A stretch of 64,000 bases of DNA from Manduca sexta (Eukaryota > Arthropoda > Insecta > Lepidoptera > Sphingidae): contig NC_051142.1 of NCBI RefSeq assembly GCF_014839805.1, positions 19,934,589-19,998,588 of the forward strand, read 5' to 3'. How positions within the stretch are numbered: the first letter of the stretch is position 1; each line of letters starts with the position of its first letter. A program made the translations under genes and the position numbers. Under the pieces are notes generated by a model. That model worked only from the letters and a program-made list of their open reading frames with translations, had not been told where the DNA came from and searched no databases. Shown here piece by piece: positions 12,537-23,640 of this stretch.

Positions 12537-12725
12537 CGTGCACGATAGTGACCCCATTGCACCTGATAGTAAAAGGGGCGGGGTCCAATAGATCATCGAA
12601 CGAGCCGGATATACACAGGCTGATCCTGGAACGCGACACATACGTGGGCCACTGTGACGGGTTTTAACTCCTTGTGTACGGTGGCCGCTATCCAGGCGGA
12701 TATAAAATATATCCTACCACCAGTA
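12537..12725 (+). mobile_element. family C copy with internal deletion
   Basis: Has CCATTGCACCTGATAGTAAA, then jumps across the palindrome to GCCGGATATACACAGGCTGA, GACGGGTTTTAACTCC and TATCCAGGCGGATATAAAAT. Confidence 0.75.
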
Positions 12726-13507
12726 AAAACGTGTCCACTAACTAATTTTTATTTCATAAAAACTTATCAATAAGTGATTTTCTATACAAATAAACAACGC
12801 GCAATTTATTAGAAAACTCCATTTTCCTCATAGCTAGTTCTGTGAAATTAATATTTCAAAACAAATCACAATACTTGGAAGCGAATCGAAATGATTTTTA
12901 TTACATTGTAATCCTTCAGGAATGCTCTCTTAATATCCAATTACAGTCCGCTTGAAAAAGGATTTATTTTCATTTTAAATAGAAAATGAATTGAAATATT
13001 TAATGTAGAATGTAGAGTTGGAACTGGTTTAAAATTTTCTTTTATACTTTAATTAATATTCTTCGAACAATCTGAAAGTGTTGGCAGGTCTTTTGTATGC
13101 GATCTGGCGGGGTAGCTGTTTTGTCTATTTCTGCCGCTAAGCAACACCGTGCTAGAACTATTTTGTTTCGGTTTGCATTATATTGCAGCTAATGTCTTTA
13201 ACATATTTATATTAGTGACATGTTTTCAATTCAAATGCCAAATAAGGCTGTCTCCTCACTAATTGCAAAATGAATTATAGAATTCAATTAACTGAAGCAA
13301 TTACAATAATTGCTTATCTATTAGTTGTCTGATAAATGACAAGATATTATAAATGTAACGGTGTAAGTACATGTAGACTTGTGTCCTTGACTTTGAAAGG
13401 TCAATTCTCTAAGTGATGTCCTTTGATCATCTTATAGATGGAATAATGTTATTTTTTATTCTGTGTTCAAAGTGACTACCCAGAATATGATAGTATAGTG
13501 ATTGCTT
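12726..13507. other. no gene recognised
   Basis: AT-rich DNA. 13110-13150 carries a short phrase (TCTATTTCTGCCGCTAAGCA) resembling the start of family F, too little to call. Confidence 0.35.
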
Positions 13508-13717
13508 ACAAATATTATGATAAATAGCAACTATAAATACATAGTAATTTCGTGACAATTATGCCGGATTTGGCACACAGTACGTGACTTGTGAGAACGA
13601 ATCAGAGTTTTTTTTACAAATGTTATGATAAATAGCAACTATATACATAGTAACTTCGTAGCAATTTTACTGGATATAGCACACAGTGCATGACTTGTGG
13701 GAACGAATCAGAGTTTT
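13508..13717 (+). repeat. tandem duplication, two ~105 bp units
   Basis: Units at 13508-13615 and 13616-13717 both run from ACAAATRTTATGATAAATAG to GAACGAATCAGAGTTTT. About a dozen differences separate them. Noncoding. Confidence 0.85.
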
Positions 13718-13825
13718 CATCATATCTACGGTAACTACCTTGGGGTAAAATGTACCCTGTAACTACCCACTAGCACCTGACAATGAGAAAAATCTCTCGC
13801 TACCCTCAAATATTAAAAATATATA

Positions 13826-14021
13826 TCACTACATAGTATAAAACAAAGTCGCTTCTCTGTCCCTATCTATGTATGCTTAAATCTTTAAAACTACGCAACG
13901 GATTTTGATGCGGTTTTTTTTAATAGATGGAGTGATTCAAGAGGAAGGTTTATATGTATAATGACATCCATTAAATAGTGGAGAAATATTGCACCCGAGT
14001 GAAGCCGGGGCGGGTTGCTAG
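13826..14021 (+). mobile_element. Helitron-like non-autonomous element, 196 bp
   Basis: Begins TCACTACATAGTATAAAAC after an A. It ends with GAAGCCGGGGCGGGTTG and CTAG before a T. The interior (ACTACGCAACGGATTTTGAT) is typical of these short insect elements. No coding capacity. Confidence 0.7.
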
Positions 14022-14210
14022 TTGTTTAATAAAAATATAATTAATTCAAGGATCAAATTCAACACTGAGCCAACATATTTCTTAAACGACATGAAATATA
14101 CAGCTCGTTTTGTTACGCCGCAAGTCGTCCATTTTTTCAGTTACAATTTAAAGGAGATGTGTAATTTTTTGTACAGATATACGAGCAGATTGCGCGCTTT
14201 GTGAGCACTT

Positions 14211-14370
14211 CTATCTTTCTTTTATAAATGCGAAAGTCTTAAGATATTTGTTAGAAGTAAATGGAGACACTGCTGAACGGATTTGGTAGAAATTTCACTC
14301 ACCTTGGATTAAAAGTATTCCGGATTATTTCGGAAAATTACCGTGAATTGTTGTTCTGAGAAAGATCTTT
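14211..14370 (+). mobile_element. Helitron-like fragment, 5' part
   Basis: ATAAATGCGAAAGTCTTAAG followed by CTGCTGAACGGATTTGGTAG resembles the 5' half of the element near 46.0 kb. No CTAG end is present. Confidence 0.5.
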
Positions 14371-14679
14371 CTCAAGACTGATGTCGCGGGCAGCAACTCA
14401 ATATTCTAACTTGGATTGTTCATGGCACTGTATAATATCCTCAAGCAACTGTGAGATAAGAACATCCGGTGACAACTAGGCGAGTCCCTGACAATTAATT
14501 GTATCAGTATGCAATGTATAATGTGTATAATAATAATACAACGGGGGCGTCAGGAGAGAAGTCGTCAACGCCTTACGATCGGTTCGATCTCGGGGAAGGG
14601 GACGTGAGATATTATATTTGATAGTAAAATTAGCTTCAGTATCATTTAAAATGGTATTGTTAGTACATTGATTGCTTAT

Positions 14680-14885
14680 TGTTAAACGCTCTTTTTACAG
14701 TAAACATTATATTAGCAAAATAATTACAGAATACAATTTTAGATATTTTTTGACAACGTCCAACCAGAGAGAATAATAATAGAATAGTCGTCGCGTGACA
14801 TATCTTCTCTTCTGCCAGCCTGCCCGCGCAGCCGAATACTTCCAGAAACGCCCGATGTCATCGGCTAGGATAGCGGCGCGTAACA
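14680..14885 (+). repeat. left LTR
   Basis: 206 bp, TGTTAAACGCTC... ending GGCGCGTAACA. The 3' half is GC-rich (CCTGCCCGCGCAGCCGAATA). Preceded by TTAT. Confidence 0.75.
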
Positions 14886-15229
14886 TCGGCCATCCTGCAA
14901 AGTGAATACCAAAGGTATTCACAAAAATAAATTTGAGAAAGCAGAACTGAATCGAGTACTTATATTTTAACATATTTACCAGTAAATCACTAACTATTTC
15001 TGATCGATTAACCCTTTAATAAACCAATAAAGTCTTGCGTATCCACAATATCCAACAACTTATCCATTTTGCAATTAACTTTCACGCTATATGTGTATGT
15101 AATTTATTTTTCGATAGTACCTAAACCCTGTTTCCTTACTTCATTCCCAGCTACCAAAGACTTTCATTTTATTTATCCAAGGTTTATATACAGTTAATAC
15201 TGAATACTAATAGCAATCATAGAATGCTG

Positions 15230-16070
15230 AGAGCCAAACTTAAGTTTTAAAAAAAACACCCAGAACAATTAGACCTTTCAAAGCAAAACCTCAAATTAGT
15301 AAGACAGCAGCAAATAAAAAGGAATGAGAAGCACAACTAAAGAACTTCATAGAAGTCGCAAAGGAAGTTAACACACAAGATGATATAACACACAATAAGG
15401 ACTTATAAGCAGAAAATTCATACATATAAATAAGCATACGCAACATAAACCAACTCAAACAAATCAATTAATCAAATGGTTTACGAGCAACACAGCATAA
15501 AGGCAAGAAGCGTTAGAAAATTCATAACTGAAATTAATAAAATATTTAAAATTAACATGCGGAAGATTGCCATGCTTCCAGATTATAAACACAGAAAAAA
15601 TGCATTCAAACGACCAGAGGCATTAAGAAAAAGACGGGAAAATACAGATAGCGAAAAGAGATTAGATCCCCAGCATGAAGGATAAAAACAGCATAATAGA
15701 AACCACAATACGAGAGTCCTTATCAAAGCTACTAAATGCATCCAAGAATTATACACATGCAGAAATACTACAGAAACAACAGATTCGACCATTAATGAAC
15801 CGGTACCGGAGACAATCTCTGAAAAATAAAAATAATCAAATAAAACTCCAGGTGCAGAGAACATCAGCAATGAACTTTTCATCGAGAACAGGGACATTAT
15901 TAATACCTACACTCACATAGTTATTGACTGAGTTCTTAGAGAATGAATTAATTTCAAGTCAGTGGACAACAATTACTATTATACGACTACACAAGAAAAT
16001 TGAAAAGAACAACATATTTACTTCAACAGACGTAGACGTTTGCCATGGTAACTAAAATCTGAGAATCTGA
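15230..16070 (+). pseudogene. decayed non-LTR (RTE/CR1-like) reverse transcriptase segment
   Basis: Translating the plus strand around 15706-15900 gives a frame reading ELYTC, then NEPVPE, then K-T-P-G-A-E-N-I-S-N-E-L. After a stop and a one-base frame change it continues with SSQW, then IRLHKKIEKNNI. That order matches the linker and finger region of LINE reverse transcriptases (xELY, EVP, KAPGPDxIxNEL, IPxxW, LxxKKGDxxxxxNYRPI). The catalytic FADD region is absent. 15230-15500 may be the preceding endonuclease-RT linker. Stops and frame changes show it is not functional. It lies entirely between the two LTRs. Confidence 0.55.
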
Positions 16071-16181
16071 TAATTTAAATTTTGGCATTCAATGATTCAT
16101 CACAGATTTATTCCGATAGTTCTCTTCACATTCGAATTCAATGTAACTTCAAATTATCATTTGTATAATTCCACTTCTGAA

Positions 16182-16387
16182 TGTTAAACGCTCTTTTTAC
16201 GGTAAACATTATATTAGCAAAATAATTACAGAATACAATTTTAGACATTTTTTGACAACGTCCAACCAGAGAGAATAATAATAGAATAGTCGTCGCGTGA
16301 CATATCTTCTCTTCTGCCAGCCTGCCCGCGCAGCCGAATACTTCCAGAAACGCCCGATGTCATCGGCTAGGATAGCGGCGCGTAACA
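16182..16387 (+). repeat. right LTR
   Basis: 206 bp, nearly identical to 14680-14885, ending GCGCGTAACA and followed by TTAT. Confidence 0.75.
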
Positions 16388-16574
16388 TTATGTTTATGCG
16401 AATGTTAACACATATTTGTGTGGAGGTAGAAATGGACTATACACTGGCAACTAGACGAAATCGGCACCAGAGAGACCACCTACTTTTTTTTTTAATTAAC
16501 TTACATACATTTTTTTGCTGTTAAGAATACAACTTTATTATTTGAATATTATAATAATATTATGACGGGATTAT

Positions 16575-16870
16575 TTTTTTTGCGGCTTTTATTGACAAAA
16601 GGAGCTTGCCGTTCACCTGATAGTAAGCGATACGCGCGCCCATAAACAGTAGAAACACCATACGACACCTTGAATTACAAAATATTGCTTGGTGTTTCAC
16701 TGCGCTCGCCATTCTGAGATATGAGATGTTAAGTTTTATTATGTCCAGTAGTTACACTAGCTACAATGACTTTCAAACCGCTCTACACACTGCTCATTGG
16801 CGGCAAAAATAGACATTGCGGTAATACCTACCCAGGTAGACTCTCACATATGAGAGACCTACCATGAATA
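16575..16870 (-). mobile_element. family F retroposon
   Basis: Minus-strand order: CTCATATGTGAGAGTCTACC, GTCTATTTTTGCCGCCAATG, GGCGAGCGCAGTG, TTCAAGGTGTCGTATGGTGT, ATGGGCGCGCGTATCGCTTA, then an A-rich end near 16575. About ten copies in the window share this 3' end and differ in 5' start, as in poly(A) retroposition. Confidence 0.75.
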
Positions 16871-17221
16871 AAGTATTAAATAAGTTTTAATCGCTACCTC
16901 CCATGACTTGCCACACGCCAGACTTTTCAAACAAGGTTTTATAAAGTTCACAAACGACATCATTCGTCTCCAACGCAGCCTTATTTGTTAGCGTGTGGAG
17001 TGCTTTGTTCCAGGATTTTTCATTTAGGGAACATTGTAGCCTTTATGTAAAGGAGTTTATACGGCAGGTTGGATCTGTATAGGGTGTTGATAATACTTAG
17101 ATTGATGCGATCTTTATTGTATTGGACTTAATTGCTTTATTGGTCTAAGTGTAGCGTATTTAGACTTTAAATTGTAGGGTTTTGGGTGCTATATTGTTTG
17201 GCAGGGTGGGTGAAACATTTG
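16871..17221. other. no gene recognised
   Basis: No repeat family or coding frame supported. Confidence 0.4.
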
Positions 17222-17430
17222 AAAGAAATGCGCATCACGCCTATATTGCTAAAGGAGTAGGCAGAGGTGTAGCTAGGGCGCCTAATTTTCGCCGTGTGTG
17301 TTTCATTCCATGATGTGATCAGTGGGCAAGTCTTTCGTGATATAGGGTATAAATTCTTGACTCCGGGCTGATATTTAGTAGAAAAAATCGCCGCACACGC
17401 AGTACAACTATGCCACTGAGGCAGACAAAT
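17222..17430 (-). mobile_element. SINE-B copy with head deletion
   Basis: The minus strand has GTCTGCCTCAGTGGCATAGT at the head and a body with CCCGGAGTCAAGAATTTATA and CATCATGGAATGAAACACAC. The B-box region is deleted. Confidence 0.7.
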
Positions 17431-17607
17431 AATATAAAAAATAATAAATAAATCCGGGAATGGATCGATTGAAATTGACAACTTTACATTATTTAACGAA
17501 ACTAGATCAAACTAGAAGGGTCCATATAACCCGATTCCTACATTCTAATTTTCATTGGAACAATTTGCAGATCATATTTATGCTAATTAGTAGTACTTAT
17601 ATTTTAG

Positions 17608-17800
17608 TGTACACAAGGTATTAAAACCCGCTATAATAGCCCACGTAAGTGTGTCGCATTCCAAAATCAGCCTGTGTATATACGGTTCCAACAGGCCGGC
17701 ATAATTATGTCGACTGCCGAGGGATAATCATCTACCGTCAGTCGACATTCTATTGGATTCCACTCCACTTATCAGGCTTAGTGGGGTCAGTATGCCGTAC
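17608..17800 (-). mobile_element. family C copy
   Basis: Reverse-oriented C: CACAAGGTATTAAAACCCGC, GATCAGCC-type block, AACAGGCCGGCATAATTATG, paired GTCGAC sites around GAGGGATAATCATC, then CCACTCCACTTATCAGG. Confidence 0.75.
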
Positions 17801-18579
17801 ACATAAAAAAAAACATTACACGCTACAACCAAGAAAATAAAAACTATATTGTAGTACTATAAAAATTAACGTATATATTAATTTCAACTTCTGCAACGTT
17901 GACTTTTTTATAATTTACACGTAAGGCCGTAGTGCTATAGTATGCAAATCCTGTCAATTTGTCGCCCCCCGTTATGCGGCACATGAGCGGTATTTTAATA
18001 TGGCTAGTGGTTCTCAAGTGTATGATAGTAACTTAATTTGATGGCAAGGTTAATGCGACTTTAATGTCTTGGCATAAGTATCATATTATCTTAAAAAATA
18101 CAATCACATGAATGTAGGACCTCTTTTGGAATTCGGTTAAGAATATTGTGATAAATAAATGATTCGAAATTCAAATATAAAACGTTAAATATGCCTTTCT
18201 TATGAAACTAAATGTAAAGGAATAAAGTCCTTCGCCTGATTGACAATGTGACGATCTCATGTAATTATAATTGGAAGTAACATACCTCGGAACCATTAAT
18301 TATAAAATACCGCATGATATAGCACTGCAATCATAACAATGACATTATTTGTACGACATAATGTCAATAGCGCTCCGACACTGATGTTTATAAATTAAAT
18401 TTGTATTGAGTTTACTATATTTGTTTTTCCGCCGCGGCGATCACTCGTCCACAATCCCATATTTGTATATATTGCTGCATTACGTACGGAACAGTGACAT
18501 TCCTACCGGCTTCCGTTTTGTAATATATATGACCAAACTATTCAAATAAATGATATTATAAATAAATAAATAAATAATA
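17801..18579. other. no gene recognised
   Basis: AT-rich DNA with an (AAAT)n-like run at 18556-18580. A short phrase CCTACCGGCTTCCGTTTTGT near 18505 is a family D scrap. Confidence 0.4.
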
Positions 18580-18675
18580 TTTATAGCATAGTGATCTAAA
18601 ATCTAATTATAATTAGTATTAGTATATACGTTTTTGTCGGCTTCACTTTTGAAAAATTTCACCGTTCGCCACCGG
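18580..18675 (-). mobile_element. family D variant fragment
   Basis: Ends TTTCACCGTTCGCCACCGG. It is preceded by TAATTAGTATTAGTA as in the copy at 23395-23487, so both derive from a variant with its own internal sequence. Confidence 0.55.
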
Positions 18676-18739
18676 TACGTAAGGTATACAGTATATAAAA
18701 GTTAAAAATCAAATCCAAGAAAAAGAAATAAAAAAAAAC

Positions 18740-19048
18740 ATCACATCATTATCCCCAAAAGAGTAGTTAGAGGTGCAATCAGGGAACCTATTTTCTGCCT
18801 TGTGTGTTTCGTCCCATGATACGATAGTCGATGATGCGATTTACAGACTAATATAATACAGATCGTATTAAAATAAGTACTACCATGATGTGATAGGGGG
18901 CGAGTATATATCTTATCGGGTACAAATTCCAGACTGGTCTCATACTGAGCAAAAAACTCAATATCATCTTGCACGACCATTCGAAACCGAGATCTGATAG
19001 CGGTGTCGTTCAGCGTATGCGATACAACCATATCACTACGTCAGTCAA
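18740..19048 (-). mobile_element. SINE-B copy with internal rearrangement
   Basis: Minus-strand head at 19048 (TGACGTAGTGATATGGTTGT) and a GGTTTCGAATGG B-box. The body block around CATGATGTGATAGG occurs twice (18813 and 18882), indicating an internal duplication or a composite of two copies. Confidence 0.7.
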
Positions 19049-19394
19049 ATAAAATCCAAAAGCAAAATTTCCAAAATTACATTATATCCCAGTTCGCATA
19101 CATTAGACCGAACGCGATATAAAACCAAGATGTAAGATTCGCAAATCCGAGATCTGTGGAAAACTCAGCGAAAGCTGGGTTAGCTCTTGCCGCAGAAGCT
19201 CGGAATCCACTCTCGTGCAATTTACTTCAAATGCATACATTTAAGGTTACGAGAAAGCTAGTTTTTGTATGTCGCATTTTGTAGACGTGTATTGGGAAAT
19301 AAGAGATGTGGGTCCTATTTCATAAGGACGATTTTTCTACATCGTACATATTAATAATAATTCTTAGTACATATATTGTACAACATTATACACA
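19049..19394. other. no gene recognised
   Basis: Unassigned DNA. No coding character. Confidence 0.4.
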
Positions 19395-19510
19395 AATGTT
19401 GAAATAACACTATTTTTCGGATTTTTCATATTCTATAGCCTTCATGGAGGTACTGAGGTGTTGATTGTCCGATTAGTTATAATATCTTTTTACATGTTAC
19501 AATTACACAA
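19395..19510 (+). mobile_element. family E copy, internally deleted
   Basis: ACTATTTTTCGGATTTTTC is joined to TAGCCTTCATGGAGGTACTG and GAGGTGTTGATTGTCCGA. Confidence 0.6.
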
Positions 19511-19734
19511 AATAAACGAAATGTAACCCCATGAATTTATAATAAAATAAATATAAAAAAATATATCAAACCATTATCCGTGCGTGAAGCAGAGAAAAAA
19601 TATCAGTTAACGAATCTCAAGTATGAATTAATAAATAATTTAATGAATTCGTAGCATTATACATACTTAATGAAGCTATAATTTAGAATAAATATAATTT
19701 TTATTTAAGACATATTAAAATATGTACATATTAT

Positions 19735-20882
19735 GAAATGAAATGAAATGAAAAATTGTTTATTACAGCAAAACACATAAAACATAACATATAAAAAGAG
19801 ATTAAACTTAAAACAGTATAATAATGTTTTTGCTGATCACAATGTATCTGTGAACTATTTCCTTCGATTTCTTCACTAGGCAAGCCTGTATCGAAGAAAT
19901 CGTCCCACGAGAATACAATTTGTGTTCAGATAGCACTACAAAATCGAAATAACTTATATATTAAAAGGAATAAAATAAATTGGAAATTAAATATTAAAAC
20001 AAAAACAAAAATAAACATGCTTAAAATAAAATAACGGAGTGCCCTACATAACAATTTTGCACGTGTATCATTTTTTTTTAATTTTTAAATATGTGTATTA
20101 TATTATATAACATTATTTTATTAACATAAGGCCACCTAGCATTCAAAAGTTAATAGGTCTTCAGTTTCACTGTAAGTTAATGAAGAAAGCCATTTCTGCA
20201 GTGAACTTTTCGCTTCTTTTAACGATTTATTTTTAAGGTCACAATATTTAGCAGCTTGGTTGTAAACATGCTTTTTTACAAAATCGCCAAATCTTTGTGC
20301 AAATCGAGTTTTGACGCATGGGGTCGTCAGTCTGTAAACTCTACGATTCCTTAATATCTCATATTGGCTGGAGTGTCTTACTGAGTTATGAACCAGAATC
20401 GAGGTGGTTAAAATAAAAAGCTGTCTGACACTCAAAACCCCTGCTTCTTCATAGATTTTACTGGTGGGGTATCTGTAGGGCTTACATAGCATTGTTTTTA
20501 AGACTGACCGTTGTGCCCTCTCAACTTGGATAATATGTGTTTTAGCAGCACTTCCCCAACACGATATACAGTAAGTAATTAGAGATTGGCAAAGCGCGTA
20601 ATATACACTCTTTAGAGTGCTGATGCCTGCTACATTACGTAAATTACGCATAATATTTATTACCTTGCGTATGCGGGCTGAGAGAGCCTCTATATGTTTT
20701 TTTAAATGTTAATTTTTCGTCAATGTGCACCCCAAGGTATTTATAGGAATTATTGCGATTTAACGGATTACATAAACAAGTTGTATTAAAGTTGCATTTT
20801 ACATCGTGAATTTTAATGATTGGGTTATATTTAGGGGCAGAGGCAGAGCTCTTATGAAAGCATAAATAGGTCGTCTTCATCG
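19735..20882 (-). mobile_element. 5'-truncated CR1/Jockey-type LINE
   Basis: The minus strand reads a pol C-terminal region (20880-20136), then a ~400-bp 3' UTR ending TGTAATAAACAATTTTT, and then a short pentanucleotide array of TTTCA type (19735-19752). Tandem short repeats instead of poly(A) are characteristic of CR1-group LINE tails. The 5' end is truncated inside the reverse-transcriptase thumb and abuts TATG/TGTGATG-rich DNA. Confidence 0.75.
20136..20880 (-). pseudogene. LINE pol C-terminus with one frameshift
   Basis: Retrotransposon reverse-transcriptase C-terminal fragment. Frame 1 (20880-20644) contains Y-K-Y-L-G-V-H-I-D-E-K-L-T-F, the family block before the thumb. Frame 2 (to 20136) contains VYYALCQSLITYCISCWG, the match to YxALxxSxLxYGIxxWG. 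The frames join if one base is removed from an A7 run just after the LTF codons (20700-20706), so a single indel separates them. No protease, endonuclease or catalytic FADD portion is present. Confidence 0.75.
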
Positions 20883-21479
20883 TGTTGTATGTATGTGATG
20901 TGTGTATGTGATGTATTATGTATGTGAAATTAAAGCCGATGTTTATGATATAGGCACAGCTTGGCGTGGAAATCGCCGTTAAAGAGAATTATGTACCTAT
21001 AATTTGAAAAATAAACATTTTCTGCGTATTTAGCTGTTCTTTGTTAACATGGGCTGTCGTGGCCGAAATTCTGGTAGGAAGGAATAATCATCATCATTAT
21101 TATTTAAAGGTGCTCAAATATTCTTTTTACAACCGCTGCTCCATATTACAAAGTCAGCTAACCGCACGTATGTTTTATAAAATTGCTATGACGAAAGGCT
21201 CTGCGTGACCACTCAAACACATTAATATTTTTTTGCAACTCCGGGTCAGTGTGTTAGCGAAATGTGTCACAGGTGTTATTTTTAACGTAGAACGGCAATC
21301 GATAGGTGAGTTTAGGCTTAATAGGTATTTAGTAACAAGTAGTTTTTTTTCTTTATTTATTTTAGGGACATTTACGCATAGCGTATGTCAGTCCCAGCGT
21401 ATCCTTATACCTAGTACAAACCAATAAATTTATAATTCAGACATAGATTCGAACAGAATTGGAGCTTGGATGCAGTTTG
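20883..21479. other. TATG/GTGATG simple repeat, then unassigned DNA
   Basis: 20885-20930 is a short GTATGTGAT-type array. 21330-21357 is T-rich followed by TTTTAG and could mimic a splice acceptor, but no exon follows convincingly. Confidence 0.4.
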
Positions 21480-21765
21480 GCTGACAAGTAACAACTAGTT
21501 GATAGGCGTTGTCGTGCGCCGAAGAGGACCACCGCGGAGTTTTAGCTGGTAGGCCGTGCATAGTTTAGTTGTACATAGGGTTAGGGACTCGGCTCGGCGG
21601 TCGCTTGAAGGTCACCATCAAATCCGGGCGGCACAACGCCGGGCCGTGAGGCACGGTTAACCCAGTATAACTCGCTCCCCACGAAGGCTTGGCGGTAGCA
21701 ATAAGGGACTTCCTTGAAGGCTTAATTTTAATATCTTCATAAAATCGCTTTATGAAAAAGTAAAA
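21480..21765 (+). mobile_element. probable LINE 3' end with poly(A)
   Basis: GC-rich block (GACCACCGCGGAGTTTTAGC, GGTTAGGGACTCGGCTCGG) ends in an A-rich tail near 21757-21769. A related block lies on the opposite strand at 30400-30625 (CCACCGCGGATTTTGATTGA, GGTTAGGGACTCGGTCCAAT). Two copies sharing GGTTAGGGACTCGG support a dispersed retroelement; the clade is not determined. Confidence 0.45.
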
Positions 21766-21769
21766 AAAA

Positions 21770-22743
21770 AAACATTGATTAAATTGTAAAATATCACTAA
21801 TTATTATAAAATTTAATAATAACAGAACTAACAAAAAATCACATGTTATGGCGCTACAATACCAAAAAAGAAAACTAAAAACATGGACGGTAGGCCTTGT
21901 TACGAACCGTGCTTTCTTCAGTCATGATACCTTATTTAAAAGTTTTTACGCTTTATACAGCTTTACAACAGAAAATGTTACAAGAATGCTGTTATTTCAT
22001 TTCAATTATTGATAATGTATCAATTTTAAGGTAATTCGTTAAAATGAAATTGTTTAAATACTTTACCATACAAAATACTTAGCCTAGCTATTACTACTCT
22101 TTAAAACTAGGGTTATAATTATTATTATATGAAATCCCACAACAAATATACCTCTGCTGTTAAGAATACCTCTTGAGCTCCTTTACTAGATAATATTGTC
22201 TAAAATAGCCTGGCACTTTACGAAAACCATCCTAACTGCTAAAAACATAAATGCTATCAGTACTCTACTAGGGGTTTAAGAGCACGTCGTGATCCTCAAA
22301 TAAGACATTGCAATCCAGGTTAACGGCGAAAACATTTTTTTTACGTAAACCGTAAACTTTTATGATATTACATGAAATTGAAATTTATGTCGATGTCGAT
22401 TGGGTAAAAGAAACATGAGTAAATTGGAAAAGAATTGGGTCCAATTACTTAATCTAGAATCTTGCAAGAGCCCTAGAATATTTTGTGTCAATAAAGTTTG
22501 AGACTAGTAGCTTGGGTGGTGATAAAAATATTTATTTTATGTTCGGTTCGTCGGCCTTATGTCACCGTGTTGAGCCTTACAGATATATATAAAATACCAG
22601 ACGCCCGCTGGGCCGAGTCCTTAATACTTTATATAACCCAACGCACGACAATACAGGCTTAAACTCCGTGGATGTCATTTTGTGCGAATTAGAAACGGTT
22701 GCGGGTTACTCTGGCTGTAGGTTTTTTCATATATGCACGGGAA
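21770..22743. other. no gene recognised
   Basis: AT-rich DNA; no repeat family or exon supported. Confidence 0.4.
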
Positions 22744-22905
22744 AGTACCCCCACTGCACCTGATGGTAAGTGGAGTGGGGTCCAATAGAATGTCGACTTA
22801 CGAGATGATTACCCCTAAGCAGTCCATACTATTGTGCCTGCCTATTGGAAATGGATATACAGAGGCTGATCCCGGAACGCGACACACTTACGTGAGCCAG
22901 TATGG
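22744..22905 (+). mobile_element. family C copy, 3'-truncated
   Basis: CCACTGCACCTGATGGTAAG through GAATGTCGACTTACGAGATG to CACACTTACGTGAGCC. It stops abruptly where a non-family segment begins. Confidence 0.75.
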
Positions 22906-22943
22906 TACCTAACCATCGTCCGCGTCTAAAGCGACTGTATGCG

Positions 22944-22983
22944 AGTAAATTACACTGGCATAGTAATGCCAGTGTAATTTACT
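22944..22983. repeat. 18-bp perfect hairpin with 4-nt loop
   Basis: AGTAAATTACACTGGCAT (22944-22961) and its exact complement (22966-22983) are separated by AGTA. It lies in a less AT-rich segment (22906-23165) of unknown origin abutting the truncated C repeat. Confidence 0.8.
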
Positions 22984-23169
22984 TGTATATGAAGAATATA
23001 AACACTAGTTGCGCTAGACTAACGCCACTCGTCGTAAAACCGACGAGGACAATAAATTGTTATTATTTCATTCCGTGTTTCACTGATCTGTCACCACCGC
23101 GCATCCCAAGACATCTTTACTTGTCAGTGGCAAAAGGGTCCCTACAACTGGATTCATAACGGCTTCACT

Positions 23170-23394
23170 TTTTTTGATGTAAGTAAATTATTAAAAATAA
23201 CTGATATTAATAACAATCTTTTTTTTATTACCATTTATTTTCTCTTTATAAGGGCAATCATAGGGTTTACAATAACATATGTACCTTAGACTAGATTCCA
23301 CCATTGTGAGACACTGGTGCCTGATGTAGGTTTTAAATAAAACCTGTATTACAGGTATAAATAACAGTTAATATAAATAATGAATATTCACAGC
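23170..23394. other. no gene recognised
   Basis: AT-rich DNA without recognised features. Confidence 0.35.
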
Positions 23395-23487
23395 ATAGTA
23401 GGCTAAAATCGAATTAAAATTAGTATTAGTACCTATATTTATCGGCTTCCCTTTCGGAAAATTTCACCCTTCGCCACCGCTAGCCCC
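23395..23487 (-). mobile_element. family D variant fragment
   Basis: TTAGTATTAGTACCTATATT, then ATCGGCTTCCCTTTCGGAAA, then CACCCTTCGCCACCG; a sister copy to 18580-18675. Confidence 0.6.
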
Positions 23488-23564
23488 TTAACATACATAC
23501 ATATAACTATTACGTGTCTAGCAACAAACACTCAAACAAATATTGATTACACCAAACAATTTAA

Positions 23565-23640
23565 CTTATGTTTGGCCGAGTGGTGAGCCGTGAAATGAAT
23601 TTAACTAACTTCAGCACAAGTTCGAAACCAGCGCGGAATA
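23565..23640 (+). other. tRNA-like A/B-box relic (possible SINE head)
   Basis: TTGGCCGAGTGGTGAGCC resembles a Leu/Ser-type A box and AAGTTCGAAACC a B box, about 50 bp apart. The intervening sequence does not fold as a tRNA by eye, so this is at most a degenerate SINE head. Confidence 0.25.

Larger units (their letters stand above)
14680..16387 (+). mobile_element. LTR-type retroelement, non-autonomous, with LINE fragment inside
   Basis: Two 206-bp direct repeats (14680-14885 and 16182-16387) begin TGTTA and end TAACA. I count only two differences between them, near 14699 and 14735. The element is flanked by a 4-bp target duplication TTAT. These features are those of LTR-retrotransposon termini and a recent insertion. 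The 1296-bp interior encodes no gag, protease, integrase or LTR-type reverse transcriptase. I could not identify a convincing primer-binding site after the left LTR or a polypurine tract before the right one. It therefore looks like a small non-autonomous (TRIM-like) element, unless the repeats are some other terminal direct repeat. Confidence 0.7.

Noticed and set aside
15583..15897. 104-codon minus-strand open frame in the LTR element
   Set aside because: Antisense to the LINE reverse-transcriptase relic, which explains the sequence better.
22944..22983. microRNA precursor
   Set aside because: The stem is only 18 bp, perfect, with a 4-nt loop; too short for a typical animal precursor.
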